NCBI GenBank assembly: GCA_964640725.1
Contig: CAZXIJ010000046.1
Span: forward strand, 1-19,056
Direction of reading: 5' to 3'
Length of the DNA stretch: 19,056 nt
Origin: CALHVX01 sp964640725
GTDB taxonomy: Bacteria > Pseudomonadota > Gammaproteobacteria > Pseudomonadales > Azotimanducaceae
Positions 8,335 through 16,200 of the stretch are shown here, in pieces (positions within the stretch are counted from its first letter, which is position 1; each line of letters opens with the position of its first letter). Made by a program: the position numbers and the translations under genes. Under the pieces are notes generated by a model. The model was not told the DNA's origin. It did no database searches and saw only the letters and a list, made by a program, of their open reading frames with translations.

Positions 8335-8340
8335 CCCCTC
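8335..8340 (-). promoter_or_regulatory. Shine-Dalgarno sequence that sets the receptor B start
   Basis: GAGGGG on the minus strand, separated from ATG (8324) by the AT-rich 10-mer AAAATTATAT. The spacing is slightly long. It argues against the 56-codon upstream extension beginning at TTG 8492. Confidence 0.6.
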
Positions 8341-8509
8341 AATTCCCTCAAGACCCGCCGGTACTCCCAAGTACCCGACAAGCCGACTTCCGCGCCGTAG
8401 AAGGCTCTCCTGCCTATCGTCCCGCCCCCGCAAATGCGGTTGCCAGGGATGATCCCTACGAATACGTAAGTTGCTGTTTTCCCAACCAGCAACCCATCAC
8501 GTGCGCTTC
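8341..8509 (-). other. Structured 5' leader of the receptor operon
   Basis: Between the promoter and the receptor B ribosome-binding site are four local stem-loops: GTTGCTG/CAGCAAC (8470-8493, 7 bp, 10-base loop), the near-palindrome AGGGATGATCCCT (8445-8457), CCGCA/TGCGG (8428-8439), and GGTACT/AGTACC with a four-base loop (8360-8375). I could not match it to a known riboswitch. A role in controlling receptor translation is an inference. Confidence 0.4.
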
Positions 8510-8515
8510 ACCTCA

Positions 8516-8544
8516 CTTATATGGAGCCCCCGGGTCAATGTCAA
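8516..8544 (-). promoter_or_regulatory. Near-consensus sigma-70 promoter for the receptor genes
   Basis: On the minus strand, TTGACA (8539-8544) is followed by a 17-base spacer and TATAAG (8516-8521). The -35 box is a perfect match and the -10 box matches 5 of 6. The predicted start of transcription is near 8509, giving a 5' leader of about 185 nt before receptor B. The -35 box overlaps the TGA stop of the Nudix gene, so the receptors can be transcribed separately from it. Confidence 0.7.
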
Positions 8545-9110
8545 TCGCTTTGATGTGCTTGTCCGGCCAGAACTTCAGCTACATCAGTCTTGCGCGCCAT
8601 CCGCAGCACCGATTCCTCGTCCGTGTACGCGGCCAGCTCTTCCAGGGGCACCCAGGCCAGGGAGTGGGACTCGTCGCTCACGACAAAATCCTCGGAGGCC
8701 GCGGCCTGGAACAGAAAGCGGAGATCCAGATGATGGTGCGCAGGCTCAGCCCCGCGAGCGGGAATCTCGTGAACGTCGATGTCGAACACCGAATCCTGGA
8801 TCAGGACAAGATCGAGACCGGACTCCTCGAGCCCCTCGCGCCGGGCCACCCGCAGCGTATCCGGATCGCCGTCGCTGTGGCCGCCCAGCTGCAGCCAGCG
8901 ATCGAGCTTGCGGTGGTGGGTCAGGAGGGCGCGCTGGCCCGAGCGGTCCAGGATCCAGGCGGAACCCGTGATGTGGCCCAGCCAGCAGTCCCGCTCAAAG
9001 CAGCGCGGGTCGGCATCGACGACGGCGAGGATGCGGGCGGCCACCCGGGCCTCATCCGGATACCGCAGCAGGTATTCCGCCAGGCGATCGCGAAGCAGTT
9101 GGCGGTGCAT
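8541..9110 (-). CDS. Nudix hydrolase family protein with an altered Nudix box
   Basis: This 189-residue cytoplasmic protein belongs to the family that cleaves nucleoside diphosphates linked to another group, usually with Mg2+. The core is about residues 45-180. Its Nudix box, GGHSDGDPDTLRVARREGLEE followed by SGL, keeps the Gly and the REXXEEXGL helix that binds metal. At the place of the first Glu of the consensus G-x5-E-x7-R-E it has Pro, with Asp on each side. The preceding TGSAWILD and LTHHRKLDRWLQLGGH resemble a Nudix subgroup whose members carry GGHxDGD. N-terminal residues 1-45 are helical and family-specific. It lies upstream of receptor B in the same direction and 45 bases from the divergent ABM gene. 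The ribosome-binding site is weak, and no better start is seen. The substrate cannot be predicted. Confidence 0.85.
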   Translation of the reverse strand: MHRQLLRDRLAEYLLRYPDEARVAARILAVVDADPRCFERDCWLGHITGSAWILDRSGQRALLTHHRKLDRWLQLGGHSDGDPDTLRVARREGLEESGLDLVLIQDSVFDIDVHEIPARGAEPAHHHLDLRFLFQAAASEDFVVSDESHSLAWVPLEELAAYTDEESVLRMARKTDVAEVLAGQAHQSD

Positions 9111-9155
9111 GGCTTGCGGTAGACTCGTCGGCCAAATTCACAACGGAGACCGACT

Positions 9156-9440
9156 ATGATCGCAGTCATCGCGAAACTCAACGTGGCCGAAGGCAAAGAA
9201 GCCGACTTCGAGAAGCACATGCTGGGCCTGGCCGAGCAGGTGCGGGCCAACGAGCCGGGCAACCACCTGTACACCCTGTGCAAGGACGCCGACGGCAAAT
9301 ATCTGGTCATGGAGCTGTACGAGTCCGAAGAGGCGCTGACCGCTCACGGCCAGAGCGACCACTTCAAAGCCGCCGGCGCCGGTTTCGCCGGGCTCATGGC
9401 GGGCGCGCCGGATATCCAGAGGCTCGAGGTGGTGGGCTAG
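9156..9440 (+). CDS. Antibiotic biosynthesis monooxygenase (ABM) domain protein, putative quinol monooxygenase
   Basis: This 94-residue single-domain protein has the ABM dimeric alpha/beta-barrel pattern: an N-terminal strand MIAVIAKLNV, then EGKEADFEKHM, the conserved VRANEPGNHLYTL segment, a strand YLVMELYES, and the AHGQSDHFKAA helix. Family members act as small cofactor-free oxygenases on quinol-like substrates or simply bind ligands, and many are of unknown function. Its length is normal for the family. GGAG at 9145-9148, 7 bases before ATG, fixes the start. It diverges from the Nudix gene and converges with cobT, so it is probably transcribed alone. Family is well supported, catalytic activity is not. 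Confidence 0.85.
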   Translation: MIAVIAKLNVAEGKEADFEKHMLGLAEQVRANEPGNHLYTLCKDADGKYLVMELYESEEALTAHGQSDHFKAAGAGFAGLMAGAPDIQRLEVVG

Positions 9441-9456
9441 ACCGGCCTGCCGCGGG

Positions 9457-9486
9457 TTCCCGGGCTCCGCTAGCGGAGTCCGGGAA
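9457..9486. terminator. Inverted repeat between ABM gene and cobT, possible bidirectional terminator
   Basis: Arms 9457-9469 and 9474-9486 pair over 13 bp with one G-U wobble, leaving the four-base loop CTAG. The cobT stop codon (minus-strand TAG, 9472-9470) sits in this loop. The repeat begins 17 bases after the ABM stop. No T tract follows on either strand, so it could instead pause polymerase or protect both mRNA ends. Confidence 0.5.
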
Positions 9487-11287
9487 TCGAAAACAGCTCG
9501 GCGAGCTGCTCCGTCATGGCCCCGCCCAGCTGCTCCGCATCGGTAATGGTGACAGCGCGGCTGTAGTGGTGCGTCACGTCATGGCCGATGCCGATCGCCA
9601 CCAGCTCGACCGGCGAGTGGTTCTCGATCATGCTGATGGCGTACTTCAGGTGCTGCTCCAGATAGTTGGACGGGTTCACCAGCAAGGTCGAGTTGTCGAC
9701 CGGCAGGCCGTCCGAGATGACCATCAGCACCTTGCGCTGCTCCGGCCGGGACACGATGCGGTTGTGCGCCCAGATCAGCGCTTCGCCGTCGATGTTCTCC
9801 TTCAGCAGCTCCTCTCGCATCATCAGCCCGATGTTGCGCTTGGTGCGTGACCAGGGGTCATCCGCCGCCTTGTAGATAATGTGCCGCAGATCGTTCAGCC
9901 GTCCGGGGTTGGCCGGCTTGCCCTCAGCAATCCAGGCTTCCCGGGACTGGCCCCCGCGCCAGGCGCGGGTGGTAAAGCCCAGAACCTCGACCCGCACGCT
10001 GCACCGCTCCAGAGTCTTGCCCAGGATGTCGGCGCACATGGCGGCGATGGTAATGGACCGCCCGCGCATGGAGCCGGAGCTGTCGATGAGCATCGTGACC
10101 ACGGTGTCGCGAAAGTTCATCTCCTTCTCGCGCTTGTAGGCCAGCGGGTTCATGGGGTCGACAATGACCTGGGCCAGGCGCGCCGCATCCAGCGTGCCCT
10201 CCTCCAGGTCAAACTCCCAGGTTCGGTTCTGCTTAGCCATCAGCTTGCGCTGCAGCCGGTTCGCGAGCTTCGAGGTGGTGTGCTGCAGGGGCACCAGCTG
10301 CGCATCGAGCAACGCGCGCAGGCGAATCAGCTCGTCGGCATCCGCCAGCTCTTCGGCGCGTATGGTCTCGTCAAAGTTCTCGTTCCAGGCCTGGTAGTTG
10401 AAGTCGACGGCAATGCGGCCGGAGTCGTCCGGCATATCCGGCGGCGCTTCGTCCGGATCCATCTCGCTGCCCATCTCGTCAGCGTCGGCGTCCATCTCCA
10501 TCTCGACCATGGACGCATCGCCGTCCATGTTTTCGTCGACCATGGCGTTGTCGTCGAGCATCACATCTTCCGGGTTCGCCTCGGAATCCGTTTCGGGGCT
10601 CTCGTCGACGGTCTCGGCATCGTCGTTCTGGTTGTCGCCTTCGGGCTGGTCGTCGGCATCGGCCGCCAGCCCGAGGTCCGCCAGGATGCTGCGACAGACC
10701 TCGGCAAACTGCGCCTGATCGTTCACGTGCCCCTTCAGGGCCTCGATGTCGGCGCCGGCATGCTCCTGGATGTAGTCGCGCCAGAACTGCACCACGTTCT
10801 CCGCCGCCGGCGGCAGCGTGCGCCCGGTCAGGGACTCGCGCACGAGCAGCCCCACGGCAATGCTCAGGGGCGCATCGGCTTCCGAAGTAATGCTGTCAAA
10901 GGCGGCCTGCTGGCACTGCAGCTCCAGGTATTGGTCCAGGTTCTGCGCGACCCCTTCCATGCGCATGGCACCGATGGACGCGATGCGCGCATCTTCGATC
11001 CACTGGAACATTTCCTGCGCAGGGCCGCCCGCCGGCGCCGCCTGGGCGTGCTGGGCAGGGTCGTGGTAGCGCAGGCGCAGGGCGAACTCGTCGCCCATGC
11101 CGCGCACCGCGTTGACTTCGTCTTCGCTGCTGCCGAGGTTCGGCAGGGGCACGCGGATCCGGTTGCCGCGGATCGACGGGTTGCCCTGACCGAAGGTCAC
11201 CTCCAGCTCGTCGTCACCGGCAATGGCCCGGATCGTCGCGGTGGTGGCCCGCTTGAAGGGCTCCAGCGGGTGGTCTTCGTCACTCAT
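9470..11287 (-). CDS. cobT: Cobaltochelatase subunit CobT-like VWA protein
   Basis: This 605-residue cytoplasmic protein has the CobT layout. The N-terminal domain (about 1-205) includes FGQGNPSIRGNRIRVP and QWIEDARIASIGA. A very acidic Asp/Glu/Met-rich stretch follows at about 209-290. The C-terminal VWA domain carries an intact metal-ion-dependent adhesion site, DSSGS at 402-406, then FTTRAWRGG and near the end GIGHDVTHHYSRAV. In aerobic vitamin B12 synthesis CobT forms a ring complex with the AAA+ protein CobS to insert Co2+ into hydrogenobyrinic acid diamide on CobN. It follows cobS by 21 bases in the same direction, so the two are almost certainly co-transcribed. No cobN or other cobalamin gene is in the window, so a chaperone role on another target remains possible. 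Length and motifs look complete. Confidence 0.9.
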   Translation of the reverse strand: MSDEDHPLEPFKRATTATIRAIAGDDELEVTFGQGNPSIRGNRIRVPLPNLGSSEDEVNAVRGMGDEFALRLRYHDPAQHAQAAPAGGPAQEMFQWIEDARIASIGAMRMEGVAQNLDQYLELQCQQAAFDSITSEADAPLSIAVGLLVRESLTGRTLPPAAENVVQFWRDYIQEHAGADIEALKGHVNDQAQFAEVCRSILADLGLAADADDQPEGDNQNDDAETVDESPETDSEANPEDVMLDDNAMVDENMDGDASMVEMEMDADADEMGSEMDPDEAPPDMPDDSGRIAVDFNYQAWNENFDETIRAEELADADELIRLRALLDAQLVPLQHTTSKLANRLQRKLMAKQNRTWEFDLEEGTLDAARLAQVIVDPMNPLAYKREKEMNFRDTVVTMLIDSSGSMRGRSITIAAMCADILGKTLERCSVRVEVLGFTTRAWRGGQSREAWIAEGKPANPGRLNDLRHIIYKAADDPWSRTKRNIGLMMREELLKENIDGEALIWAHNRIVSRPEQRKVLMVISDGLPVDNSTLLVNPSNYLEQHLKYAISMIENHSPVELVAIGIGHDVTHHYSRAVTITDAEQLGGAMTEQLAELFSIPGLR

Positions 11288-11308
11288 GGCGCGTGCTTCG
11301 TCGCCGCA

Positions 11309-12307
11309 TCAGGCGCTTTGCAGCGCGATGCCGGCCGTGGCGTCGCCCAGGTCCTCGCCCATGCAGCGCTGGTAGTACTCCGCCACGATGGGTCGCTCCA
11401 GCTCGTCGCACTTGTTCAGGAAGGTCAGCCGGAAGGCAAAGCCCATGTCGCCAAAGATTTCGGCGTTCTGCGCCCAGGTCAGCACTGTGCGCGGTGACAT
11501 GACAACGGACACATCGCCGTTCACGAAGCCGCGGCGCGTCAGTTCGGCCACGCTCACCATATTGGCGACCGTGCGCTGACCTTCCGGCGTGTTGCCGAAG
11601 AACGGCGCCTTGCCGAGCACGATTTCCGTTTCTTCGGCGTGCTCCAGATAGTTCAGCGTGGTGACGATGCTCCAGCGGTCCATCTGGCCCTGGTTGATCT
11701 GCTGCGTGCCGTGGTACAGGCCCGTGCTGTCGCCCAGACCGATCGTGTTGGTCGTCGCAAACAGGCGGAAGTACGGGTGCGGGGTGATGACCTTGTTCTG
11801 GTCGAGCAAAGTCAGCTTGCCCTCGACCTCGAGCACACGCTGAATCACGAACATGACATCGGGCCGGCCGGCATCGTACTCGTCAAACACCAGAGCCACA
11901 GAGTGCTGCAGCGCCCAGGGCAGAATGCCTTCCTTGAACTCGGTGATCTGCTTGCCGTCCTTCAGCACGATCGCGTCTTTGCCCACCAGATCGATGCGGC
12001 TGATGTGGCTGTCGAGGTTGACGCGCACGCAGGGCCAGTTCAGCCGCGCGGCGACCTGCTCGATGTGCGTGGATTTGCCGGTACCGTGATAGCCCTGAAC
12101 CATGACCCGGCGGTTGTGGGAAAAGCCCGCCAGAATCGCCAGGGTGGTATTGCGGTCGAAGCGGTAATCCTCGTCGATCATCGGTACGTGATCGCTGCGC
12201 GTCGAGAACGCCGGCACCTCGAGATCCTGATCGATCCCAAAGGCGTCGCGAACGCTGACGGTCGTATCCGGTGCCATGTCGGGCGTGAGGCTGTCGTCGC
12301 TGGTCAT
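11309..12307 (-). CDS. cobS: Cobaltochelatase subunit CobS-like AAA+ ATPase
   Basis: This 332-residue MoxR-like AAA+ ATPase has the CobS N-terminus (VSVRDAFGID, then LEVPAFS), Walker A GYHGTGKST with Lys78, and Walker B LVFDEYDAG with Asp142 and Glu143. The segment HGTQQINQGQMDRW is strongly typical of CobS. It hydrolyses ATP to power a CobS-CobT ring that remodels the chelatase. I start it at ATG 12307, which gives the usual length and a conserved beginning. The open frame runs 37 codons further to 12418, but that part is Pro/Ser-rich and unlike the family. An AAGGA lies 13 bases before the chosen ATG, a long spacing. It is the first gene of cobS-cobT and diverges from the phosphatase gene across 157 bases. 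Confidence 0.9.
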   Translation of the reverse strand: MTSDDSLTPDMAPDTTVSVRDAFGIDQDLEVPAFSTRSDHVPMIDEDYRFDRNTTLAILAGFSHNRRVMVQGYHGTGKSTHIEQVAARLNWPCVRVNLDSHISRIDLVGKDAIVLKDGKQITEFKEGILPWALQHSVALVFDEYDAGRPDVMFVIQRVLEVEGKLTLLDQNKVITPHPYFRLFATTNTIGLGDSTGLYHGTQQINQGQMDRWSIVTTLNYLEHAEETEIVLGKAPFFGNTPEGQRTVANMVSVAELTRRGFVNGDVSVVMSPRTVLTWAQNAEIFGDMGFAFRLTFLNKCDELERPIVAEYYQRCMGEDLGDATAGIALQSA

Positions 12308-12464
12308 GGCTGGCAAAAATTCCTTGTGCTGAGAATGCGGGCTGCATGGATCGGGAACGGCGGGAACGGGTGACTGCAGGCCAGGGCGAACAGGCGGCAC
12401 CGAGGCGCTTTCCATCAATGCCCTAGTTTAAGATAGCCGGCGTGGTAAGCGAAGCAGATGAAGC
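12308..12464. other. Divergent intergenic region between cobS and the phosphatase gene
   Basis: This gap must hold the promoters for both directions. An AT-rich patch at about 12423-12436 (AGTTTAAGATAG) is the best place for -10 elements: TATCTT or TAAACT on the minus strand, TTTAAGAT on the plus strand. I cannot find a convincing -35 partner for either. Confidence 0.3.
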
Positions 12465-13013
12465 ATGACCCGGATCTATCTTGTGCGGCACGGCGAAGCT
12501 GCAGCCGGTTTTTCTGATCACAAGGACCCTGGTCTGAGCGCCCTGGGGCAGCAACAGGCGGAAACCGTCGCGCAATCTCTCAGCGCGCTCACCGGCGCCG
12601 TGCTCTACAGCTCGCCGCTGGCCCGGGCCCGGGAGACCGCAGCGCCGTTGGAGACCCTGCGCGGCGTCAAGGCGGGCATCGAGCCGGCACTGGCCGAGAT
12701 ACCGTCACCCAGCACCGACCTGGCCGAACGCGCGCAGTGGCTGGGGGCTGCCATGGCCGGGGCCTGGACCGCCCTGCCGCAGGCCCAGCAGGCCTTCCGC
12801 AACGCGCTCGTCGCACGCCTGCTCGAGCAGGCCGAGGACGCGATCTTTTTCTCCCACTTTGTGGCGATCAACCTCGCAGTGGGCGCTGCCATGGGCGATA
12901 CCCGCATGCACATCTTCTCCCCCACCAATGCGTCCGTGACGGAGCTGGCCACCGACGGCCAGTCGCTGCAGCTGGTCGGCCTCGGCGCCGAGGCCCAGAC
13001 CCGAGTGAATTGA
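12465..13013 (+). CDS. Histidine phosphatase superfamily protein
   Basis: This 182-residue cytoplasmic protein belongs to branch 1 of the histidine phosphatase superfamily (phosphoglycerate mutase-like). The RHG motif at residues 8-10 (LVRHGEA) provides the His9 that becomes phosphorylated. Arg54 in SSPLARARETA completes the phosphate pocket, Glu in LAEIPSP is a likely acid/base, and the second His is His131 in FFSHFVAIN. All key residues are present, so it should be active. The substrate is not predictable: SixA-like protein phosphatases, PhoE-like enzymes and alpha-ribazole phosphatases share these motifs. It diverges from cobS-cobT, so an alpha-ribazole phosphatase (CobC) role is tempting but unsupported by any specific residue. 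The ribosome-binding site is weak; ATG at 12465 fits because the conserved first strand begins three residues later. Confidence 0.85.
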   Translation: MTRIYLVRHGEAAAGFSDHKDPGLSALGQQQAETVAQSLSALTGAVLYSSPLARARETAAPLETLRGVKAGIEPALAEIPSPSTDLAERAQWLGAAMAGAWTALPQAQQAFRNALVARLLEQAEDAIFFSHFVAINLAVGAAMGDTRMHIFSPTNASVTELATDGQSLQLVGLGAEAQTRVN

Positions 13014-13172
13014 AGCGGAACGGTCATTCTGGCCAAACTGCACGCCAAAACTTAGGCAGATTCACCAGCAACCGCATCCCTAGCGGCCTTTGTTATGGAA
13101 GCCCGCGCACTAAGTCATTGATTTTGGACAACCCAGGGCGCTGACGCAGGGTGGCACGGTTCCTGTTTAGGG

Positions 13173-13179
13173 AAGGAGG
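13173..13179 (+). promoter_or_regulatory. Strong Shine-Dalgarno-like AAGGAGG far upstream of the RND pump start
   Basis: AAGGAGG is a perfect anti-16S match but ends 27 bases before ATG at 13207. No in-frame ATG, GTG or TTG is found between them. It may be used through mRNA folding, may belong to an unrecognised start, or may be chance. The short inverted repeat GGAG/CTCC overlaps it. Confidence 0.3.
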
Positions 13180-13206
13180 ACTCCCCCACAGAGCCGATCA
13201 CAACGC

Positions 13207-16200
13207 ATGATCGCCACCTTCGCCAGACACCCGGTCGCCGCCAATCTGACCATGATCGCCATGATTATGGCCGGCCTCTGGGCACTGCGCGTGATGCCCA
13301 CTCAGCTGGACCCGCCCACCGAGTACCCGGTGATCTTCGTCGACGTCGACTGGGAGGGCGCCAGTGCCGAAGACCTGGAATCCCTCGTCACCCGGCCCAT
13401 CGAACAGGCGCTGCAGGCGCTCCCCGGCCTGCGCGAACTGAACTCCCGCAGCAGCTTTGGCGAGGCACGGCTGGCGGCTCAGCTGGTGCACGATGCCGAC
13501 CTGATGCTGGCGCTGGATCAGGTCAAACAGCGGGTGGCGAGCATACGCAACCTGCCCCCAGGCATCGAAGCACCGGTGATTCGCCGGCCGATTGACCTGG
13601 AGCCGATCATGCAGCTGATCGTCACCGGACCCGGCCCTGCGACCGAGCTGGTGCCCCTGGTCCGAAACTTCGAGCAGACCCTGCTGGCCCGGGGCGTGGA
13701 AGGCGTGTTTTACGACGGGCTGCCAGAGGAAGAAATTGCGCTCCTCGTCGCCAGCGAGCGCCTGCCCCAGCTCGGGCTGACGCTCCCGGAGCTCGCCGCC
13801 CAGATCGGCGCCGTCAGCCGCGATGTGCCCGCGGGCGCCCTTGGCTCGGGCCAGGGCGCGACGCAGCTGCGCAGCCTCAATCAGCAGCGCACCGCGGCCG
13901 GCTTTTCGGAGCTGGTGATCCGCAGCGGCGATGCGCTGGTCCGCCTGGGCGATATCGCCGAGGTGGTGCGCCGGGCCCGACCCGGACAGCCGGCCCTCAG
14001 CCGCGACGGCGAAGCCGCCATCGAGATGATGCTGTGGCGCACCACCGGCGCTGATGCCTACCAGAACGCCCAGCTGGTGGAGCAGTGGCTGGCCGAGGTA
14101 CGGCCGACGCTGCCCGCGGGGGTCAACATCGACACCACCACCGATGTCTGGCAGCTGCTGAAAGCACAGCTCGACATGATCGGCAGCAACGGCCTGTCCG
14201 GGCTGGTGCTGGTACTGGTCGTGCTGTTCGTCTTTCTCAATGCCCGGGCTGGCTGGTGGGTGATGGTCGGGATCCCGGTGAGCTTTCTGCTGGCGCTCGC
14301 TGTGTTCTACATGGGCTTCGGCTACGGCATCAGCATCATCGCGCTGATCGGGCTGATCATGGCGCTCGGGATTGTTGTGGATGACGCCATCGTCGTCGGC
14401 GAAGACATCGTCGCCCTGCACGAGCAGGGCGCGACCCCGGAGGAAGCCGCGGTCCGCGGCGCCAAGCGCATGTTCGTGCCCGTCGCCACCTCTTCGCTCA
14501 CGACCCTCGCGGCCTTTCTGCCGCTGCTCATTATCGGTGGCATGCTCGGCGATGCGGTGCTCGCCCTGCCAACGCTGCTGCTGTGCGTCATCATCGCGTC
14601 TCTGATCGAGTGCTTCCTGGTCCTGCCCGGCCATCTGCGCCACAGCCTCAGCCAGCCCGGCGCCCGCACCGTGCCGGCCTGGCGCACGCGCTTTAACCGC
14701 CGCTTCGAGCAGTGGCGCGACCGCAGCTTTCTGCCGGTGGTGCGCACCGCCCTGCAACATCCGGGCGCAACCCTGTGCGCCGCCCTGGGTGCGGTCACCG
14801 TCGCCTTGTCGCTGGTTGCCTCCGGACACGTCGGCTTCAATCTCGTGACGAGCTTCGATTTCGAGAGCCTGGAGGCCAACGTGACCTTCAGTGCCAACGC
14901 CACGGCGCAGGAAAAGGCCGCGTTCATGGGCGAGATCGAAGCCGGCTTGGTGGCCATCGATGCCCGGCACGACAACGGCAACCTGACGGGCTGGACCAGC
15001 AAGCAGCGGCTGGCCTACTTCAACGGCGACCGTTACGCCGGCGACGAGTACGCGTCCCTGCGCGCGGACTACGCGTTCGAGGAATACCGGACCCTGGCGC
15101 CGGATGCGTTCCTTGCGCAGTGGCGCGAACAGGTTTCGCAGCCCGCCTACGTCGAGCAGCTGGAGCTGAAGGTGGCCGGTGGCGCTGCCGGCGGCGAACC
15201 GGCGCTGACCCTGGTGCTGAAAGGCGACGAGCTGGCGCAGCTCAAGGCCGGCGGCGAGGCGCTGGCCCGCACCCTGGCCGCCTACCCTGGCGTCACCAAC
15301 GTCAACGACAACCTGCCCTACGGCAAGGCGCAGATCATCTTCGAAGTCTTGCCCGTGGCGCGGCAGCTCGGCCTGTCGACGAGCGAAGTCGGCGCGCAGC
15401 TGCGCGCGGCTTATACCGGCGCCCGGGTACAGCTGTTTAACGAGGCCGACAGCGAGATCGAAGTGCGGCTGCGCCTGCCCGACGCCCAGCGTCAGGACAT
15501 TGCCAGCCTGCGCCAGTTTCCGGTGCGCACGCCGACCGGCAGCTTTGTGCCCCTGGGCAACATCGCGCAGCTGCGCTACCGGCGCGGCATCGACCTGCTC
15601 CGCCACACCGACGGCGCAATGGCCATGAGCGTGAGCGCCGATGTTGACAGCGAGCAGGCGAACGCCATGTCGATCCTGGAAGACGTGCGCGCCGACATCC
15701 TGCCGGGGCTGCTTGCCAAGTACGGCCTGAGCTATGACCTGGGCGGCCAGTCGCAGGCCGATGCGGAGCTGTTGGCGGTGATGCAGCTCGGCGCCTGGCT
15801 GACCCTGGCGTTGATCTACCTGGTCCTGGCCTGGGCGTTCTCGTCCTACCTGTGGCCGCTGGCCATCATGATGGCGATTCCCTTTGGCTTTACCGGCGCC
15901 GTGACCGGTCACTGGATTATGGGCGTCGAGGTCGGCGCCATGTCCCTGCTGGCCTTCTTCTCCCTGACCGGCATTGTCGTCAACGATTCCATTGTGCTGG
16001 TGAGCTTTCTGCGCCGAGAGCTGGCTCGCGGCACCGAGCTGCGCGAGGCGTTGCTGCTGTCGGTGCAGGCGCGCTTTCGCGCCGTACTGCTGACCTCGGC
16101 CACGACCATCGCGGGCCTTGCGCCGCTGCTGTTCGAGCGCTCGACGCTGAGCATGTACACCACGCCCATCGCGGTGACGCTGTGCTTTGGCCTCGCCTTT

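Noticed and set aside
8325..8492. A 56-residue N-terminal extension of receptor B from TTG
   Set aside because: It would bury the signal peptide inside the protein and run through the hairpins of the leader. ATG 8324 has a Shine-Dalgarno sequence and a proper signal peptide.
8341..8509. Cobalamin riboswitch in the receptor leader
   Set aside because: A GGCAGGAGAGCC segment vaguely resembles a B12 box, but the conserved core elements and spacing are absent.
9881..11497. A 538-codon open frame antisense to cobT and cobS
   Set aside because: It shows the same shadow composition (Val/His/Gln/Arg-rich, no domain) and lies opposite two well-supported genes.
12308..12418. A 37-codon N-terminal extension of cobS
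   Set aside because: The Pro/Ser-rich segment is unlike CobS, and the ATG at 12307 gives the usual length.
13152..13166. Sigma-54 promoter before the RND operon
   Set aside because: TGGCACGG matches the -24 element, but the -12 position reads GT rather than the required GC.
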